64,000 bases of DNA from Novosphingobium sp. (GTDB lineage: Bacteria; Pseudomonadota; Alphaproteobacteria; Sphingomonadales; Sphingomonadaceae): the NCBI RefSeq assembly GCF_030699305.1, contig NZ_JAUYNB010000018.1, positions 1 through 64,000 on the forward strand, in the 5' to 3' direction. The first letter of the stretch is position 1. The number at the start of each line of letters is the position of its first letter. Below, piece by piece: positions 44,276-53,439 of the stretch. The notes under the pieces are model-generated. The model did no database searches. It was not told where the DNA came from and saw only the letters and a list, made by a program, of their open reading frames with translations. The translations under genes and the position numbers were made by a program.

Positions 44276-45008
44276 CGACCGCCTCCATCGCGCGGCGGCG
44301 CAGACGGGCTTCGGCCTGATTGTTGGCCAGGATCATCCGCATCCGCGCCAGCACCACGCCGCCGAACAGCAATGAGAAGCCGACCGTCGCGGCCAGCAGC
44401 ACCCAGAGAAACTCCGGGGCCATTTCCGATTTGCCCAGCGTGATGCTGGGCGGCTGGTGCAGGCTGTTCCACCACAGCACCGAATAATGGATGATCGGAA
44501 TATTCACCGCGCCGACCAGCCCGAAAATTGCCGGAATGCGCGACTGGCCGTCCCCGTCCTTGCTCGCCGCGTCGGCCAGCGCCAGATAGGACAGATAAAG
44601 GAAGAACAGCACCAGCATGCTGGTCAGCCGCCCGTCCCAGACCCACCATGTGCCCCACGCCGGACGGCCCCAGACCGAACCGGTGACCAGACACAGCAGC
44701 GCAAAGAATGCCCCCGGCACCGCCGCAGCGCGCGCGCCGATTCCTGCCAGCGGATGGCGCCAGACCAGTTCGACAATGCTGGCAACGGCAATCGCGGTCC
44801 AGCCGCCCATCCCCAGCCAGGCAGCGGGAACATGAACGAACAGGATCCGGACGCTATCGCCCTGCAACCGTTCGGCCGGGGCCTGAAACAGCCCCCACCA
44901 CAACGCGGCGGCCGCAATCAGTCCCCCAATGACCAGCAACGGGGCGGTCAGTGGCCGGGCAAGGCGAAGGAATCGAGCAGGATTTGCGAAGGCGTGCATG
45001 GGTGCCAT
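44268..45008 (-). CDS. ccmC: Heme transporter/CcmE heme-loading protein CcmC
   Basis: The 246-aa protein has six membrane helices with the tryptophan motif WGTWWVWDGRLTSMLVL (about residues 123-139), plus His in LFVHVPAAWLGMG and IHYSVLWWNSLHQPPS. It loads heme onto CcmE. The start is ATG 45008 (MAPMHAFANP); ATG 44999 is a close alternative. It is the first gene of the operon here. The ABC partners CcmA and CcmB are not upstream, where tRNA-His lies instead. Confidence 0.94.
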   Translation of the reverse strand: MAPMHAFANPARFLRLARPLTAPLLVIGGLIAAAALWWGLFQAPAERLQGDSVRILFVHVPAAWLGMGGWTAIAVASIVELVWRHPLAGIGARAAAVPGAFFALLCLVTGSVWGRPAWGTWWVWDGRLTSMLVLFFLYLSYLALADAASKDGDGQSRIPAIFGLVGAVNIPIIHYSVLWWNSLHQPPSITLGKSEMAPEFLWVLLAATVGFSLLFGGVVLARMRMILANNQAEARLRRRAMEAVDA

Positions 45009-45178
45009 CAAGCGAGTTCCCGCGCCCTTTGGCACCGCTTCGCGAGCGGGGCAAGGCAATTGCGCGCGCGCCTCTGCGAACGGTCATCGCGGATCGGCGA
45101 ACAGCCCGCAAAGCGGCGCGCCCGGCGCTGACGGTCCGGCGACTGGTGGGCAAGTGTGCAGGGGGTGCTGATCAGGAA

Positions 45179-45256
45179 TGGGGCGACCGATGGGGTTCGA
45201 ACCCACGACCTCCGGTACCACAAACCGGCGCTCTAACCAACTGAGCTACGGTCGCC
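45179..45256 (-). tRNA. tRNA-His (GUG anticodon)
   Basis: The 78-nt minus-strand sequence includes G-1 and the encoded CCA. The acceptor GCGACCG pairs with CGGTCGC, and G-1 faces C73, the tRNA-His identity pair. The anticodon arm is GCCGG-TTTGTGGTA-CCGG with GUG. The T arm contains GGGTTCGAACCC. It lies between ccmC and the PilZ gene. Confidence 0.95.
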
Positions 45257-45463
45257 ACATTCTGAAAGGCCTGCTGCGAAACGCGGGTCAGGCCGTGCAA
45301 CGGACCAGCAGCAAGCCGCGTTCCGTGCAGGCGCGGCCTTTTGCATAGGCGGGGCGCTATGGGAAGCAAAAATTGCGCACGCCGGGTGGCGAAATGCTGC
45401 ACGGCGCGGCAGCGCGCCATGCTGACGATTCTTTTGCGCGCCCACCCCCGCACTGGCAAATCC

Positions 45464-45471
45464 TTAACCAT
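45464..45471 (+). promoter_or_regulatory. Possible CtrA half-site upstream of the PilZ gene
   Basis: TTAACCAT matches the CtrA half-site used at many alphaproteobacterial promoters. It lies 47 nt before the PilZ start codon, a workable promoter-overlapping position. Eight-base matches arise by chance, so this is only suggestive. Confidence 0.3.
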
Positions 45472-45517
45472 CGCGCCTTACTCACTCAGGGAACACACCG
45501 ATAGAGTCGTTGCCAAC

Positions 45518-45850
45518 ATGACAGCAAAAATCCTCGAACAACAACGTCTTGCTCCCACCAACCGGCCGTTGACGCGCAGGGCGTCACGCCGTCCGGCGCG
45601 CGGCACGGTGGCGGTGCGATCATCCCACGGTGACCGGACCCGCGCCGAACTGCACGACTTTTCCGCATTCGGCTGCAACATCGTCAGCGATGCCACGTGG
45701 TTGCGGATCGGATCGTTCATCACCCTGACGCTGAGCGAGGATAGTACCACGCAGGCCATCGTCCGCTGGGTGCGGAGCGGATCGTGCGGCGTCGAGTTTC
45801 TGCGCCCGCTGCCCTATGCGGATGCCGAACTGCTCGCCGCGCAGTTCTGA
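45518..45850 (+). CDS. PilZ domain protein (probable c-di-GMP receptor)
   Basis: The 110-aa protein is a single PilZ domain. The binding motifs are RRASRRPARG (RxxxR-type basic box, about residues 20-29) and DFSAFGC (D/NxSxxG, about residues 47-53), followed by strands ending in GVEFLRPL. It may relay c-di-GMP from enzymes such as the GGDEF-EAL protein at 30.8 kb to a surface-associated target. The start is taken at ATG 45518 (MTAKILEQQRL); the frame is open to 45341. A bidirectional terminator follows. Confidence 0.88.
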   Translation: MTAKILEQQRLAPTNRPLTRRASRRPARGTVAVRSSHGDRTRAELHDFSAFGCNIVSDATWLRIGSFITLTLSEDSTTQAIVRWVRSGSCGVEFLRPLPYADAELLAAQF

Positions 45851-45886
45851 GGCTGCGGGGACGTCCTGCGCGACCTTCGGAAAACG

Positions 45887-45916
45887 AAAAAGGGCGGCCA
45901 ACTGGCCGCCCTTTTT
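45887..45916. terminator. Bidirectional rho-independent terminator between the PilZ gene and rpmE
   Basis: AAAAAGGGCGGCC (45887-45899) and GGCCGCCCTTTTT (45904-45916) form a perfect 13-bp stem with a 4-nt loop. The T-run on either strand serves both converging genes. Confidence 0.95.
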
Positions 45917-45939
45917 GCATTCTGGCAGGTTGCCGCCGC

Positions 45940-46164
45940 TCACTTCTTGAGCGTGAGGCCACCGAAGCGCTTGTTGAACTGGGCAACGCGGCCGCCCTGA
46001 TCGAGCTGGCGGGTGCCGCCGGTCCATGCCGGGTGCGACGTCGGATCGATTTCCAGCGCGAGCGTCTCGCCTTCCTTGCCCCAGGTGGAGCGGGTTTCGA
46101 ACACGGTGCCGTCGGTCATCTGCACCTTGATCATGTGGTAATCGGGATGGATATCGGCCTTCAT
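45940..46164 (-). CDS. rpmE: 50S ribosomal protein L31
   Basis: The 74-aa protein starts [19 protein letters not shown] and includes TRSTWGKEG and [11 protein letters not shown], which identify bL31. It has no cysteines, so it is the zinc-free form. It is monocistronic, with an upstream gap of 94 nt to fabZ's end and the shared terminator downstream. Confidence 0.96.
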   Translation of the reverse strand: MKADIHPDYHMIKVQMTDGTVFETRSTWGKEGETLALEIDPTSHPAWTGGTRQLDQGGRVAQFNKRFGGLTLKK

Positions 46165-46258
46165 GGTTCAACTCTTTCGCTAGGGCCGGTTCCGACCGGC
46201 CTGAAAAGGAAGCGGCGCGGATAACCGCGCGGCTCGGATTTGTCCAGTCCTAAGCTGA

Positions 46259-46744
46259 TCAGGCGTCCGCGATCATGGCGGTGAACTGCACGTCGCAGGT
46301 CACCTTGCCTTCGATCGAGGCCTTGCCCCAGAACTTGCAGACCCGCGACCGCTTCTGGATGAAGCCGACTTCAAGGTCGAGCAGCACACCCGGTTCAACC
46401 GGCGCGCGAAACTTCGCCTCGTCGATCGACATGAAATAGACCAGCTTGCCCGACCCGGCCAGGTCCAGCGATTCGATCGCCAGGATCGCGGCCGTCTGCG
46501 CCAGCGCCTCGATCTGCAAGACGCCCGGCATGATCGGCCGGCCGGGGAAATGGCCCTGAAAGAACTGTTCGTTGAAGGTCACTGCCTTCACCGCGTGGAT
46601 GCTTTCACCCACGACCATCGCCTTGACCCGGTCCACCAGCAAGAGCGGATAGCGGTGCGGCAGCGCGCTCAGGATCTTGCGGATATCATAGCCCAGCACG
46701 GCGGCCGAAGCCGCCGTGCTGTCTGCTGAAGTGGTCTCGCTCAT
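46259..46744 (-). CDS. fabZ: 3-hydroxyacyl-[acyl-carrier-protein] dehydratase FabZ
   Basis: The 161-aa hot-dog-fold enzyme dehydrates 3-hydroxyacyl-ACP in fatty acid elongation. The catalytic His is in [13 protein letters not shown] and Glu in [14 protein letters not shown] 46744 ([10 protein letters not shown]) is preferred over an upstream TTG; GGGGGC serves as ribosome site. It sits directly after skp (21 nt), where most Gram-negative bacteria place lpxD between them, and lpxA does not follow. Confidence 0.95.
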   Translation of the reverse strand: MSETTSADSTAASAAVLGYDIRKILSALPHRYPLLLVDRVKAMVVGESIHAVKAVTFNEQFFQGHFPGRPIMPGVLQIEALAQTAAILAIESLDLAGSGKLVYFMSIDEAKFRAPVEPGVLLDLEVGFIQKRSRVCKFWGKASIEGKVTCDVQFTAMIADA

Positions 46745-46765
46745 CGCTGCCCCCAACGACTTCGC

Positions 46766-47512
46766 TTAGCGGCCTTCGGGCTGCGGACCGGCCGGGGTCA
46801 CCGGACGCGGAGCCGGAGCTGCGCCGCCCTGGGCCGCAGCCGCCTGGGCAGCCTGCTGGGCGCGCGCTTCACGCACCTGGCGCGGTTCCCAGCCGGTCGG
46901 CGGGACGAGCTGTGCGGAGGGGACCAGCAGGTTCAGTTCGGCCACGATCTCGTCGGTCAGGTCATAGCTGACCGAGCGCGCGATAACAGCGTTGGGCTGA
47001 AGCAGCAGCGAAACGTTGTACTTGGTCATCGCCTGCTGCACCGCCTGGTCCAGCTTGGCTTCGATCTGTTCAGCCACATAGGCTTCCGACAGGGCCACCG
47101 GCATCAACTGCTGCTGGATTTCCTGCTTGCCGCGTTCCTGCAGTTCCTGAAGGACGCGCGCCTGCTGCTGCAAGGCGGGGACGTTGGGCTTGGCAGCCTG
47201 ACGATCCGCTTCGAACTTGGCAACCAGCGGCTTGAGCTGGTTTTCCAGCGCCTGACCGCGCGCGTTGGCGCCATCGAAGTTCGGCTTGTAGGTCACGGGA
47301 CGCTGCTGTTCGGCAACGCGGAAGGCATTGGTGCCGGCAATCGCGGCGTCAAGGCTGGCAACGGCGATGCCCTGCACGGCGACCGGGCCTGCGGCTGCGG
47401 CGACCGGGGCGGCATCGCCCTTTTTCTTGTCCTTGGCGGCCAGGGCCGGCTGGGCAGTCGCGACGGCGAGAAGAAGGCCGGCGACCAGCGCGGGCTTGCT
47501 GAACTTGGTCAT
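46766..47512 (-). CDS. skp: Periplasmic OmpH/Skp family chaperone
   Basis: The 248-aa protein has a signal peptide (MTKFSKPALVAGLLLAVATA..., cleavage after ALA). A long coiled-coil region (about residues 85-150, rich in Gln, Glu, Lys) corresponds to the Skp tentacles. It is longer than E. coli Skp (161 aa) owing to a Lys/Ala-rich N-terminal insert and a Gln/Ala/Pro-rich C-terminal tail. Skp holds unfolded outer membrane proteins for the BamA machine. Its ATG shares a base with the bamA stop. Confidence 0.88.
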   Translation of the reverse strand: MTKFSKPALVAGLLLAVATAQPALAAKDKKKGDAAPVAAAAGPVAVQGIAVASLDAAIAGTNAFRVAEQQRPVTYKPNFDGANARGQALENQLKPLVAKFEADRQAAKPNVPALQQQARVLQELQERGKQEIQQQLMPVALSEAYVAEQIEAKLDQAVQQAMTKYNVSLLLQPNAVIARSVSYDLTDEIVAELNLLVPSAQLVPPTGWEPRQVREARAQQAAQAAAAQGGAAPAPRPVTPAGPQPEGR

Positions 47513-50202
47513 CAGAATTGGGTTCCTACGTTGAATGTAAAGCTCTTGGTGTCATCCCCAGGGCGCTTCAGCAGCACTTTGGCAAAGTCGATCCGGAACG
47601 GGCCGAACGGTGAATTCCAGTTCACCCCGATCCCCACCGACACACGCGGCTTGGCCGAATCGCCGACATAGATTTCCTGGAACGGCGAAACGCTGTTGCC
47701 CAGCGCGGTGTTGGCAGCGCTGCTCAGGCACGCTGGCGGAGCTGGGTTGGTCGGACTGGTCACCTGCGACGTTGTGGTGGCGTTGCAGCTGGCATCCACG
47801 GCATCGATCTGAAGATACAGCGCGTTGCCGGCCGTATCGCGCGACGGGATGAAAATGCCGTTCGGGAACGGGCTGGATTGCAGCACCGGACGACGCACGC
47901 CCCAGACCGAACCGATATCCAGGAACACCGACGGACGCAGGCCCATTTCGCGCGCACCGGACCCCAGCGGGATTTCCAGTTCGAAGTGCGACAGGTAATA
48001 ATATTTGCCGCCCAGCGCATCATCGACCACCTGGTTGCGGTCGGTGACGACCACCGGGTTGCCCGCGCCGTCATCGACAATCGGCTGGCGGATCACGCGC
48101 GGACCGACGCCGCGAATATCGAAGCCGCGCATTTCCGGCTCACCCAGATAGAACCGGTCGGTCAGGCGGACATCATCGATCCCCAGCGCGGCACTGCCAC
48201 GGTTTTCCAGCGACTTGATCGCCCCGGCCTCACCCCGGATCGAGAAGATGAAGCCCTTGCCCAGCGGCCAGTACTGCGACGCGTTGGCACGCACCCGCGC
48301 GTATTTGACCGACCCGCCCAGCCCCGCGAATTCGGCCGTCACCGAAGCTGCCCGGCCGCGCGTCGGGCGCATCCGGTTGTCCAGCTTGTCATAGATCAGC
48401 GACATCCCCAGGATCGAGCTGGTCCGCTTGCCCAGCGCTTCGCACAGATACCGGCCAGCCAGCAGCGAATCGCACTCATTCAGGGTGGGATTGACGCGGT
48501 TGGTGAAGAACTGGTTCTTGTCGAGCGAGATGTCGTCGATGTTGAACGTATAGCTGCCGACGGCAGAGATATACTCGGTCACCGGGATGCCCGCGCGGAT
48601 CTGAAGCCCGGTGGTGGCCTGCTTGTACGTCGTGTTGCGCGAATTGTTCAGGTAGTTGAACGAGTTGTAATCGCGGCGATAGACGTTGACGCCCAGCGAG
48701 ATGTTGCGATCGAACACATAGGGTTCGGTAAAGCTGACTTCGGCGCTTTTCGAATAGTTCGAATAGGACAGCGACAGCCCGATCGTCTGCCCGCGACCAC
48801 GGAAGTTGCGCTGCTGGATCGAGCCCTGGAAGATCAGCTTTTCAAGGCTGGAATACCCCGCCGAGAGCTGCAATTCGCCGGTCGGCTTTTCCTCGACATT
48901 GGCTTCCAGCACGATCCGGTCGGGCGCGCTGCCCGGCTTCTGTTCAACTTCGAACTTTTCCTGGAAATAGCCCAGCGAGTTGATGCGGTTGGTCGAGCGC
49001 TTGACCTGGAGCGAGTTGAACGCGTCCCCTTCGGCCAGGCGGAATTCGCGGCGGATCACCTTGTCCTGGGTCAGCGTGTTGCCGTTGACGTCGATCTTTT
49101 CGACATAGACGCGCGGCGCTTCGGCGATCTGGAAGGTGATCCCCATCGTCAGATCGTCCTTGCTACGGTCATAGCTCGGGCGGATATCGGCGAAGGCATA
49201 GCCGAACGTGCCGGCGGTTTCGTTCAGCTTGTCGATCGTGTCCTCGACCAGCTTGGCGTTATACCAATCGCCTTTCTTCATCGGCAACTGGCTGGCCAGA
49301 CGATCGCCGTCGAAGTCACGCAGCTGGCTTTCCACCTTCACGTCGGCAAATTTGTAGCGCTGTCCTTCCTCGACCACATAGGTCAGGATGAAGTCCTTCT
49401 TGTCCGGCGTCAGCTCGGCCACGGCCGACACGATGCGGAAATCGGCGTAGCCCTGGGTCAGGTAATACTGGCGCAGCTTCTGCTGGTCGAACGCCATCCG
49501 GTCCGGGTCATAGCTGGTGCCGGAACTGAAAATGCGGGTCAGCCCGGTTTCCTTGGTGACCATTTCGTCCTTCAGGTCACCATCCTTGAAGTTTTCGTTC
49601 CCGATGATGTTGATCTTGCGGACCTTGGACTTCGGGCCTTCGCTGATCTCATAGACGATATCGACGCGGTTCTGCTCCAGCTGCACCATCTTGGGTTCAA
49701 CCAGCGCGGCAAACCGGCCCTGCCGCTTGTACAGTTCAATGATCCGCGCGACATCGGCGCGGACCTTGGACCGGGTGAAGATCTGGCGCGGGGACAGCTT
49801 GATCTCGGGGAGGATCTTCTCCTGCTTCAGGCGCTTGTTCCCTTCCAGGATAATCCGGTTGATCACCGGGTTTTCCTTGACCTGGATGGTCACCGCGCCG
49901 CTGTTGTTGCTGATCTGGACGTCAGAGAACAACTCGGTCGCGAACAGGTCCTTCAGCGCCATGTCGGCGGCGACCTGGGTATAGGGCTGGCCCAGCCGCA
50001 GCTTGATGTAGGACCGGATCGTATCCGGTTCCAGCCGCTGCGAACCGATCACGCTGATCGACGTGATCGTCTGCACCGCTTCAGGCGCTTCGGCGGCTGC
50101 CGGAGTGGTATCGGTCTGGGCCAGCGCTGCGGTGGGCAGTCCAGCCAGAACGGTAGTTCCCAGCAAAGCCGCAGCAAGGCGGAATTTGGCGGTGCAGTGC
50201 AT
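47512..50202 (-). CDS. bamA: Outer membrane protein assembly factor BamA
   Basis: The 896-aa protein has a signal peptide (to about residue 28), five POTRA domains (about 35-440) and a 16-strand Omp85 barrel. VRLTDRFYLGEPEMRGFDIRGVGPR holds the conserved lid-loop region, and the chain ends in Phe (FTFNVGTQF), the outer membrane sorting signal. BamA inserts barrel proteins into the outer membrane. ATG 50202 is chosen since the frame above it offers only TTG. It is coupled to skp and follows rseP after 177 nt. Confidence 0.96.
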   Translation of the reverse strand: MHCTAKFRLAAALLGTTVLAGLPTAALAQTDTTPAAAEAPEAVQTITSISVIGSQRLEPDTIRSYIKLRLGQPYTQVAADMALKDLFATELFSDVQISNNSGAVTIQVKENPVINRIILEGNKRLKQEKILPEIKLSPRQIFTRSKVRADVARIIELYKRQGRFAALVEPKMVQLEQNRVDIVYEISEGPKSKVRKINIIGNENFKDGDLKDEMVTKETGLTRIFSSGTSYDPDRMAFDQQKLRQYYLTQGYADFRIVSAVAELTPDKKDFILTYVVEEGQRYKFADVKVESQLRDFDGDRLASQLPMKKGDWYNAKLVEDTIDKLNETAGTFGYAFADIRPSYDRSKDDLTMGITFQIAEAPRVYVEKIDVNGNTLTQDKVIRREFRLAEGDAFNSLQVKRSTNRINSLGYFQEKFEVEQKPGSAPDRIVLEANVEEKPTGELQLSAGYSSLEKLIFQGSIQQRNFRGRGQTIGLSLSYSNYSKSAEVSFTEPYVFDRNISLGVNVYRRDYNSFNYLNNSRNTTYKQATTGLQIRAGIPVTEYISAVGSYTFNIDDISLDKNQFFTNRVNPTLNECDSLLAGRYLCEALGKRTSSILGMSLIYDKLDNRMRPTRGRAASVTAEFAGLGGSVKYARVRANASQYWPLGKGFIFSIRGEAGAIKSLENRGSAALGIDDVRLTDRFYLGEPEMRGFDIRGVGPRVIRQPIVDDGAGNPVVVTDRNQVVDDALGGKYYYLSHFELEIPLGSGAREMGLRPSVFLDIGSVWGVRRPVLQSSPFPNGIFIPSRDTAGNALYLQIDAVDASCNATTTSQVTSPTNPAPPACLSSAANTALGNSVSPFQEIYVGDSAKPRVSVGIGVNWNSPFGPFRIDFAKVLLKRPGDDTKSFTFNVGTQF

Positions 50203-50379
50203 AGGGCGTTGGTCTTTCGGCACGGCTGTTCCTGTCAATTGTGCAATTCACCTGCCGCCCACCCCCGTGCGGGGCGTCAGGCGCACTGCAGACATGTCGC
50301 CGCCCTCTGCCCGATGCGTCACCGCCAATCAAGCAGGGTTGGCCAAACCGTCCGCAGTTAATTTCCCATCCAGTTCCGC

Positions 50380-51495
50380 CTACCTGCCGAAAATCGGCAG
50401 CGAGGCGATGTCATTCAGCGTCACGAACAGCATCAGCGCCAGCACAAAAGCCAGTCCGGTGCGGAACGCCCATTCCTGACTGCGCGCACCCAGTGGCTTA
50501 CGGCGGACTGCTTCCGCGGCGTAGAAAACCAGGTGCCCACCGTCGAGTGTCGGGATTGGCAGCAGGTTGATGAATGCCAAGTTAATTGAAATCAGCGCCG
50601 CGAACGACACGAATTCCAGCCAGCCCAAAGACAACCGCTCGCCCGAATACTTGGCGATCTTGATCGGCCCGCCCAGTTCCTCGACCGAACGTTGCCCGGT
50701 GATGATCTGGCGCAGCCCTTCGACCATCGTCCGCATGATCCCGATCGACTGGTCGAACCCGGTCGCCACCGCGCCGACCGGCCCGACCGGTTCGAACTTC
50801 ACGCCCGCCGAGCGCACGCCCAGCAGCCCGCGCCGCAATTCGTTGCCGAACTGGTCGAACTGCACATCGGTCAGCAGCTTGATTGGCACCGATGTTTCGC
50901 GGCCAGCGCGTTCATAGGTGACCGTCACGGTCTTGCCGGGGTTCAGCGTCACGCGTTCGGCAATGTCGAAAAACGTCTCGATCCGGTTGCCGTCGATGGC
51001 GACGATCCGGTCGCCTTCTTTCAGTCCGGCCACTTTCGCGGGCGAATTGTCCGAAAAGCCGCCCACTTCCGGGCTGGCCGTGGGCACACCATAGGCCATG
51101 TTGAACGCGGCAAAGATTGCCACGGCGACAAACAGGTTCATCAGCGGCCCGGCCAGCACGATCAGGCTGCGCTGCCACAGCTTTGCGCCCTGAAACGTCC
51201 CGCGCAGCTCCTCGCGGCTGGCTTCGGCCAGCGCCGGATCAGGCACGGAGGCCGCGTTCATGTCGCCCGCGAACTGGACATAGCCGCCCAGTGGCAGCGC
51301 GCAGAGCTTCCAGCGAGTGCCGCGCTTGTCGGTCCACCCGGCCAGTTCCTTGCCGAACCCGACCGCAAAGGCATCGGCGCGTACGCCGAACAGGCGCCCG
51401 ACCAGATAGTGGCCCAGCTCGTGCAACACCACCAGCGGCCCCAGCACCAGCAGGAACGCGCCAATCATCATCAGCACCGACGGGGAATTGTCCAA
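50380..51495 (-). CDS. rseP: Site-2 intramembrane metalloprotease RseP
   Basis: The 371-aa inner membrane zinc protease has HELGH near residue 25 and the third zinc ligand in NLLPIPTLDGGHL near the C-terminus. A periplasmic PDZ domain (about 120-200, GGFSDNSPAKVAGLKEGDRI) lies between. It cleaves anti-sigma factors and leftover signal peptides. The most likely start is TTG 51495, one base after the dxr stop, because the first membrane helix would otherwise be clipped. ATG 51471 is the alternative. Confidence 0.9.
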   Translation of the reverse strand: MDNSPSVLMMIGAFLLVLGPLVVLHELGHYLVGRLFGVRADAFAVGFGKELAGWTDKRGTRWKLCALPLGGYVQFAGDMNAASVPDPALAEASREELRGTFQGAKLWQRSLIVLAGPLMNLFVAVAIFAAFNMAYGVPTASPEVGGFSDNSPAKVAGLKEGDRIVAIDGNRIETFFDIAERVTLNPGKTVTVTYERAGRETSVPIKLLTDVQFDQFGNELRRGLLGVRSAGVKFEPVGPVGAVATGFDQSIGIMRTMVEGLRQIITGQRSVEELGGPIKIAKYSGERLSLGWLEFVSFAALISINLAFINLLPIPTLDGGHLVFYAAEAVRRKPLGARSQEWAFRTGLAFVLALMLFVTLNDIASLPIFGR

Positions 51496-51496
51496 C

Positions 51497-52648
51497 TTAC
51501 AGCGACTCCAGCAATTCGCGCGACCGCACCCGCGCCTGCGCATCGACCGCGATCACCGCGTCGAGCGTCGTGGGTGCCTCAGGAGCATAGCGCTCCAGCA
51601 TCCGTTCGACCAATACGGCGATCTGGGTGAACCCGATCTGACCAGCCAGAAACGCCGCCACCGCGATTTCGTTCGCGGCGTTGAGCACGGCCGGGGCCGC
51701 GCCGCCCGCCTCAGCCGCCTGCCGCGCCAGCCGGGTGGCGGGAAACCGCACTTCATCGGGCGCGCGGAAGGTCAGCTCGCCAATCGCGGCCAGATCCAGC
51801 GGCGCGCAGGGCGTGCCCATCCGCGCGGGCCAGGCCAGCGAGGAGGCAATCGGCACGCGCATGTCCGACGGCCCCAGCTGCGCCAGGGTCGATCCATCAC
51901 GGTATTCGACCATCGAATGGATCACCGATTGCGGATGGACGATGATCCGCAGCCGCTCCAGCCCGACCGGGAACAAGTGCCACGCCTCAATCAGTTCAAG
52001 CCCCTTGTTGAACATCGTCGCGCTGTCGACGCTGATCTTCGCGCCCATGTCCCAGTTGGGATGCTTGATCGCCTGCGCCGGGGTGGCGGTGTGCAGCTGT
52101 TCCAGCGTCCAGTCGCGGAACGGCCCGCCGCTGGCGGTCAGCGTGATCCAGCGGACATCGGCCAGATCATTGCCGTGCAGGCACTGGAAGATCGCGTTGT
52201 GTTCGGAATCGACCGGCAGCAGCGTCGCGCCAGTGCGCGCGACGGCAGCAAGCATCACATCCCCGGCGGACACCAGCGCTTCCTTGTTGGCCAGCGCCAC
52301 GGTCTTGCCGCACTCGATCGCGGCCATCGTCGGGGCCAGCCCCGCGCAGCCGACAATCGCCGCCACGGTCAGGTCCGCGCCGCGCGCCGCCGCCTCGACC
52401 AGCGCTGCGGCCCCGCCTGCCGCCGCGATGCCGCTGCCCGCCAGCGCCTCGCGCAGCGCAGGCAAGCTGGCCTCGTCCGCCACGACCGCGATTTCCGCTC
52501 CGAATTCGCGCGCCAGCCGGGCCAGATCGGCGGCGTTGCCATTGGCCGTCAGCGCCAGCACCCGCCAGTCATCCGGCGCGCGCCGGATCAGGTCGAGCGT
52601 CGATGCGCCGATCGAACCGGTTGCGCCCAGGACCGAGATCGTCCGCAC
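51497..52648 (-). CDS. dxr: 1-deoxy-D-xylulose 5-phosphate reductoisomerase
   Basis: The 383-aa NADPH-dependent enzyme makes MEP in the non-mevalonate isoprenoid pathway. The start region VRTISVLGATGSIGASTLDL holds the NADPH loop. LANKEALVSAG, LLPVDSEHNAIFQ, and TLTASGGPFRD are the substrate and metal segments, and NKGLELIEAWHLF is conserved. The start is GTG 52648, lying 4 nt after the cdsA stop. The product feeds uppS, the same cluster's undecaprenyl synthase. Confidence 0.95.
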   Translation of the reverse strand: MRTISVLGATGSIGASTLDLIRRAPDDWRVLALTANGNAADLARLAREFGAEIAVVADEASLPALREALAGSGIAAAGGAAALVEAAARGADLTVAAIVGCAGLAPTMAAIECGKTVALANKEALVSAGDVMLAAVARTGATLLPVDSEHNAIFQCLHGNDLADVRWITLTASGGPFRDWTLEQLHTATPAQAIKHPNWDMGAKISVDSATMFNKGLELIEAWHLFPVGLERLRIIVHPQSVIHSMVEYRDGSTLAQLGPSDMRVPIASSLAWPARMGTPCAPLDLAAIGELTFRAPDEVRFPATRLARQAAEAGGAAPAVLNAANEIAVAAFLAGQIGFTQIAVLVERMLERYAPEAPTTLDAVIAVDAQARVRSRELLESL

Positions 52649-52652
52649 CGGG

Positions 52653-53417
52653 TCAGCCCCCCGCCAGGCCCAGCGCCGAGGCAAGCGCCAGCGCGAACAG
52701 CACTGCCAGCAGCCCGTCGACCCGGTCGAACAGCCCGCCATGGCCGGGGATCAGTCGCCCGGAATCCTTCACGCCCGCGCGGCGCTTCATCCAGCTTTCA
52801 AAGAAATCACCGGCTTGCGCGATCACGGCCACAGCTGGCCCCGCCATGATGATCAGCGGCCACGGGATCAGCAGTTCCGGCGCGGCCGAAGTTACCGTGA
52901 CACCGTTCACCGTGGTCACCGCCAGATCGTCCGGCCCCAGCCCGCCCGCGAACTTCCAGCTCAGCCAATAGGCCAGCGCCATGCCCCCGCCCGCACCGAC
53001 CATCCCGCCCAGCAGGCCGGACCAGGTCTTGGACGGGCTGATCGCAGGCGCGATCTTTGGCCCGCCAATAGTCCGCCCGGCAAAGTAGGCGCCGATATCG
53101 GTGCCGATCACGGCCAGCACCACGACCAGCACGGTCGCGACGCCATATTCGCCCAGCCGCAGCCCGAACAGCATCAGCGCGGCCATGCCGATGTAGACCA
53201 ATCCGCCCAGCAGCCACGCGGCCAGCGCAGAGCGGGTTTTTGCCAGCGCCCGGGCCAGAGCGACGTATTCCCACATCGTGCCCAGCGCGACCAGCGCCAC
53301 AAATCCGGCCCAGACCGTTCCGCCCAGCCACAGCGCCGCGCCCGCCACCGCGATCATCACCACGGCCGACGCCGCGCGGACCGGCAGGTCGGAGGTTTTT
53401 GCTGGCACCTCAATCAT
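52653..53417 (-). CDS. cdsA: Phosphatidate cytidylyltransferase
   Basis: The 254-aa polytopic enzyme makes CDP-diacylglycerol, precursor for PgsA and PssA in this window. About seven membrane segments are visible. The CdsA signature is near the C-terminus: KRRAGVKDSGRLIPGHGGLFDRVDG, with the metal-binding Asp residues. KIAPAISPSKTWSG precedes it. It is the fifth gene of the frr-uppS-cdsA-dxr-rseP series; a 246-nt repeat-filled gap separates it from uppS. Confidence 0.95.
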   Translation of the reverse strand: MIEVPAKTSDLPVRAASAVVMIAVAGAALWLGGTVWAGFVALVALGTMWEYVALARALAKTRSALAAWLLGGLVYIGMAALMLFGLRLGEYGVATVLVVVLAVIGTDIGAYFAGRTIGGPKIAPAISPSKTWSGLLGGMVGAGGGMALAYWLSWKFAGGLGPDDLAVTTVNGVTVTSAAPELLIPWPLIIMAGPAVAVIAQAGDFFESWMKRRAGVKDSGRLIPGHGGLFDRVDGLLAVLFALALASALGLAGG

Positions 53418-53439
53418 GCATTCGGCCCTGACCTTGTTG

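Noticed and set aside
45480..45517. An EcfG-type stress promoter (GGAAC ... CGTT) before the PilZ gene
   Set aside because: The spacing between the two elements is 13 nt, shorter than the 16-17 nt needed.
47878..50361. An 827-codon plus-strand frame opposite bamA
   Set aside because: Although very long, it has no domain features, and BamA on the other strand is complete with signal peptide and barrel end.
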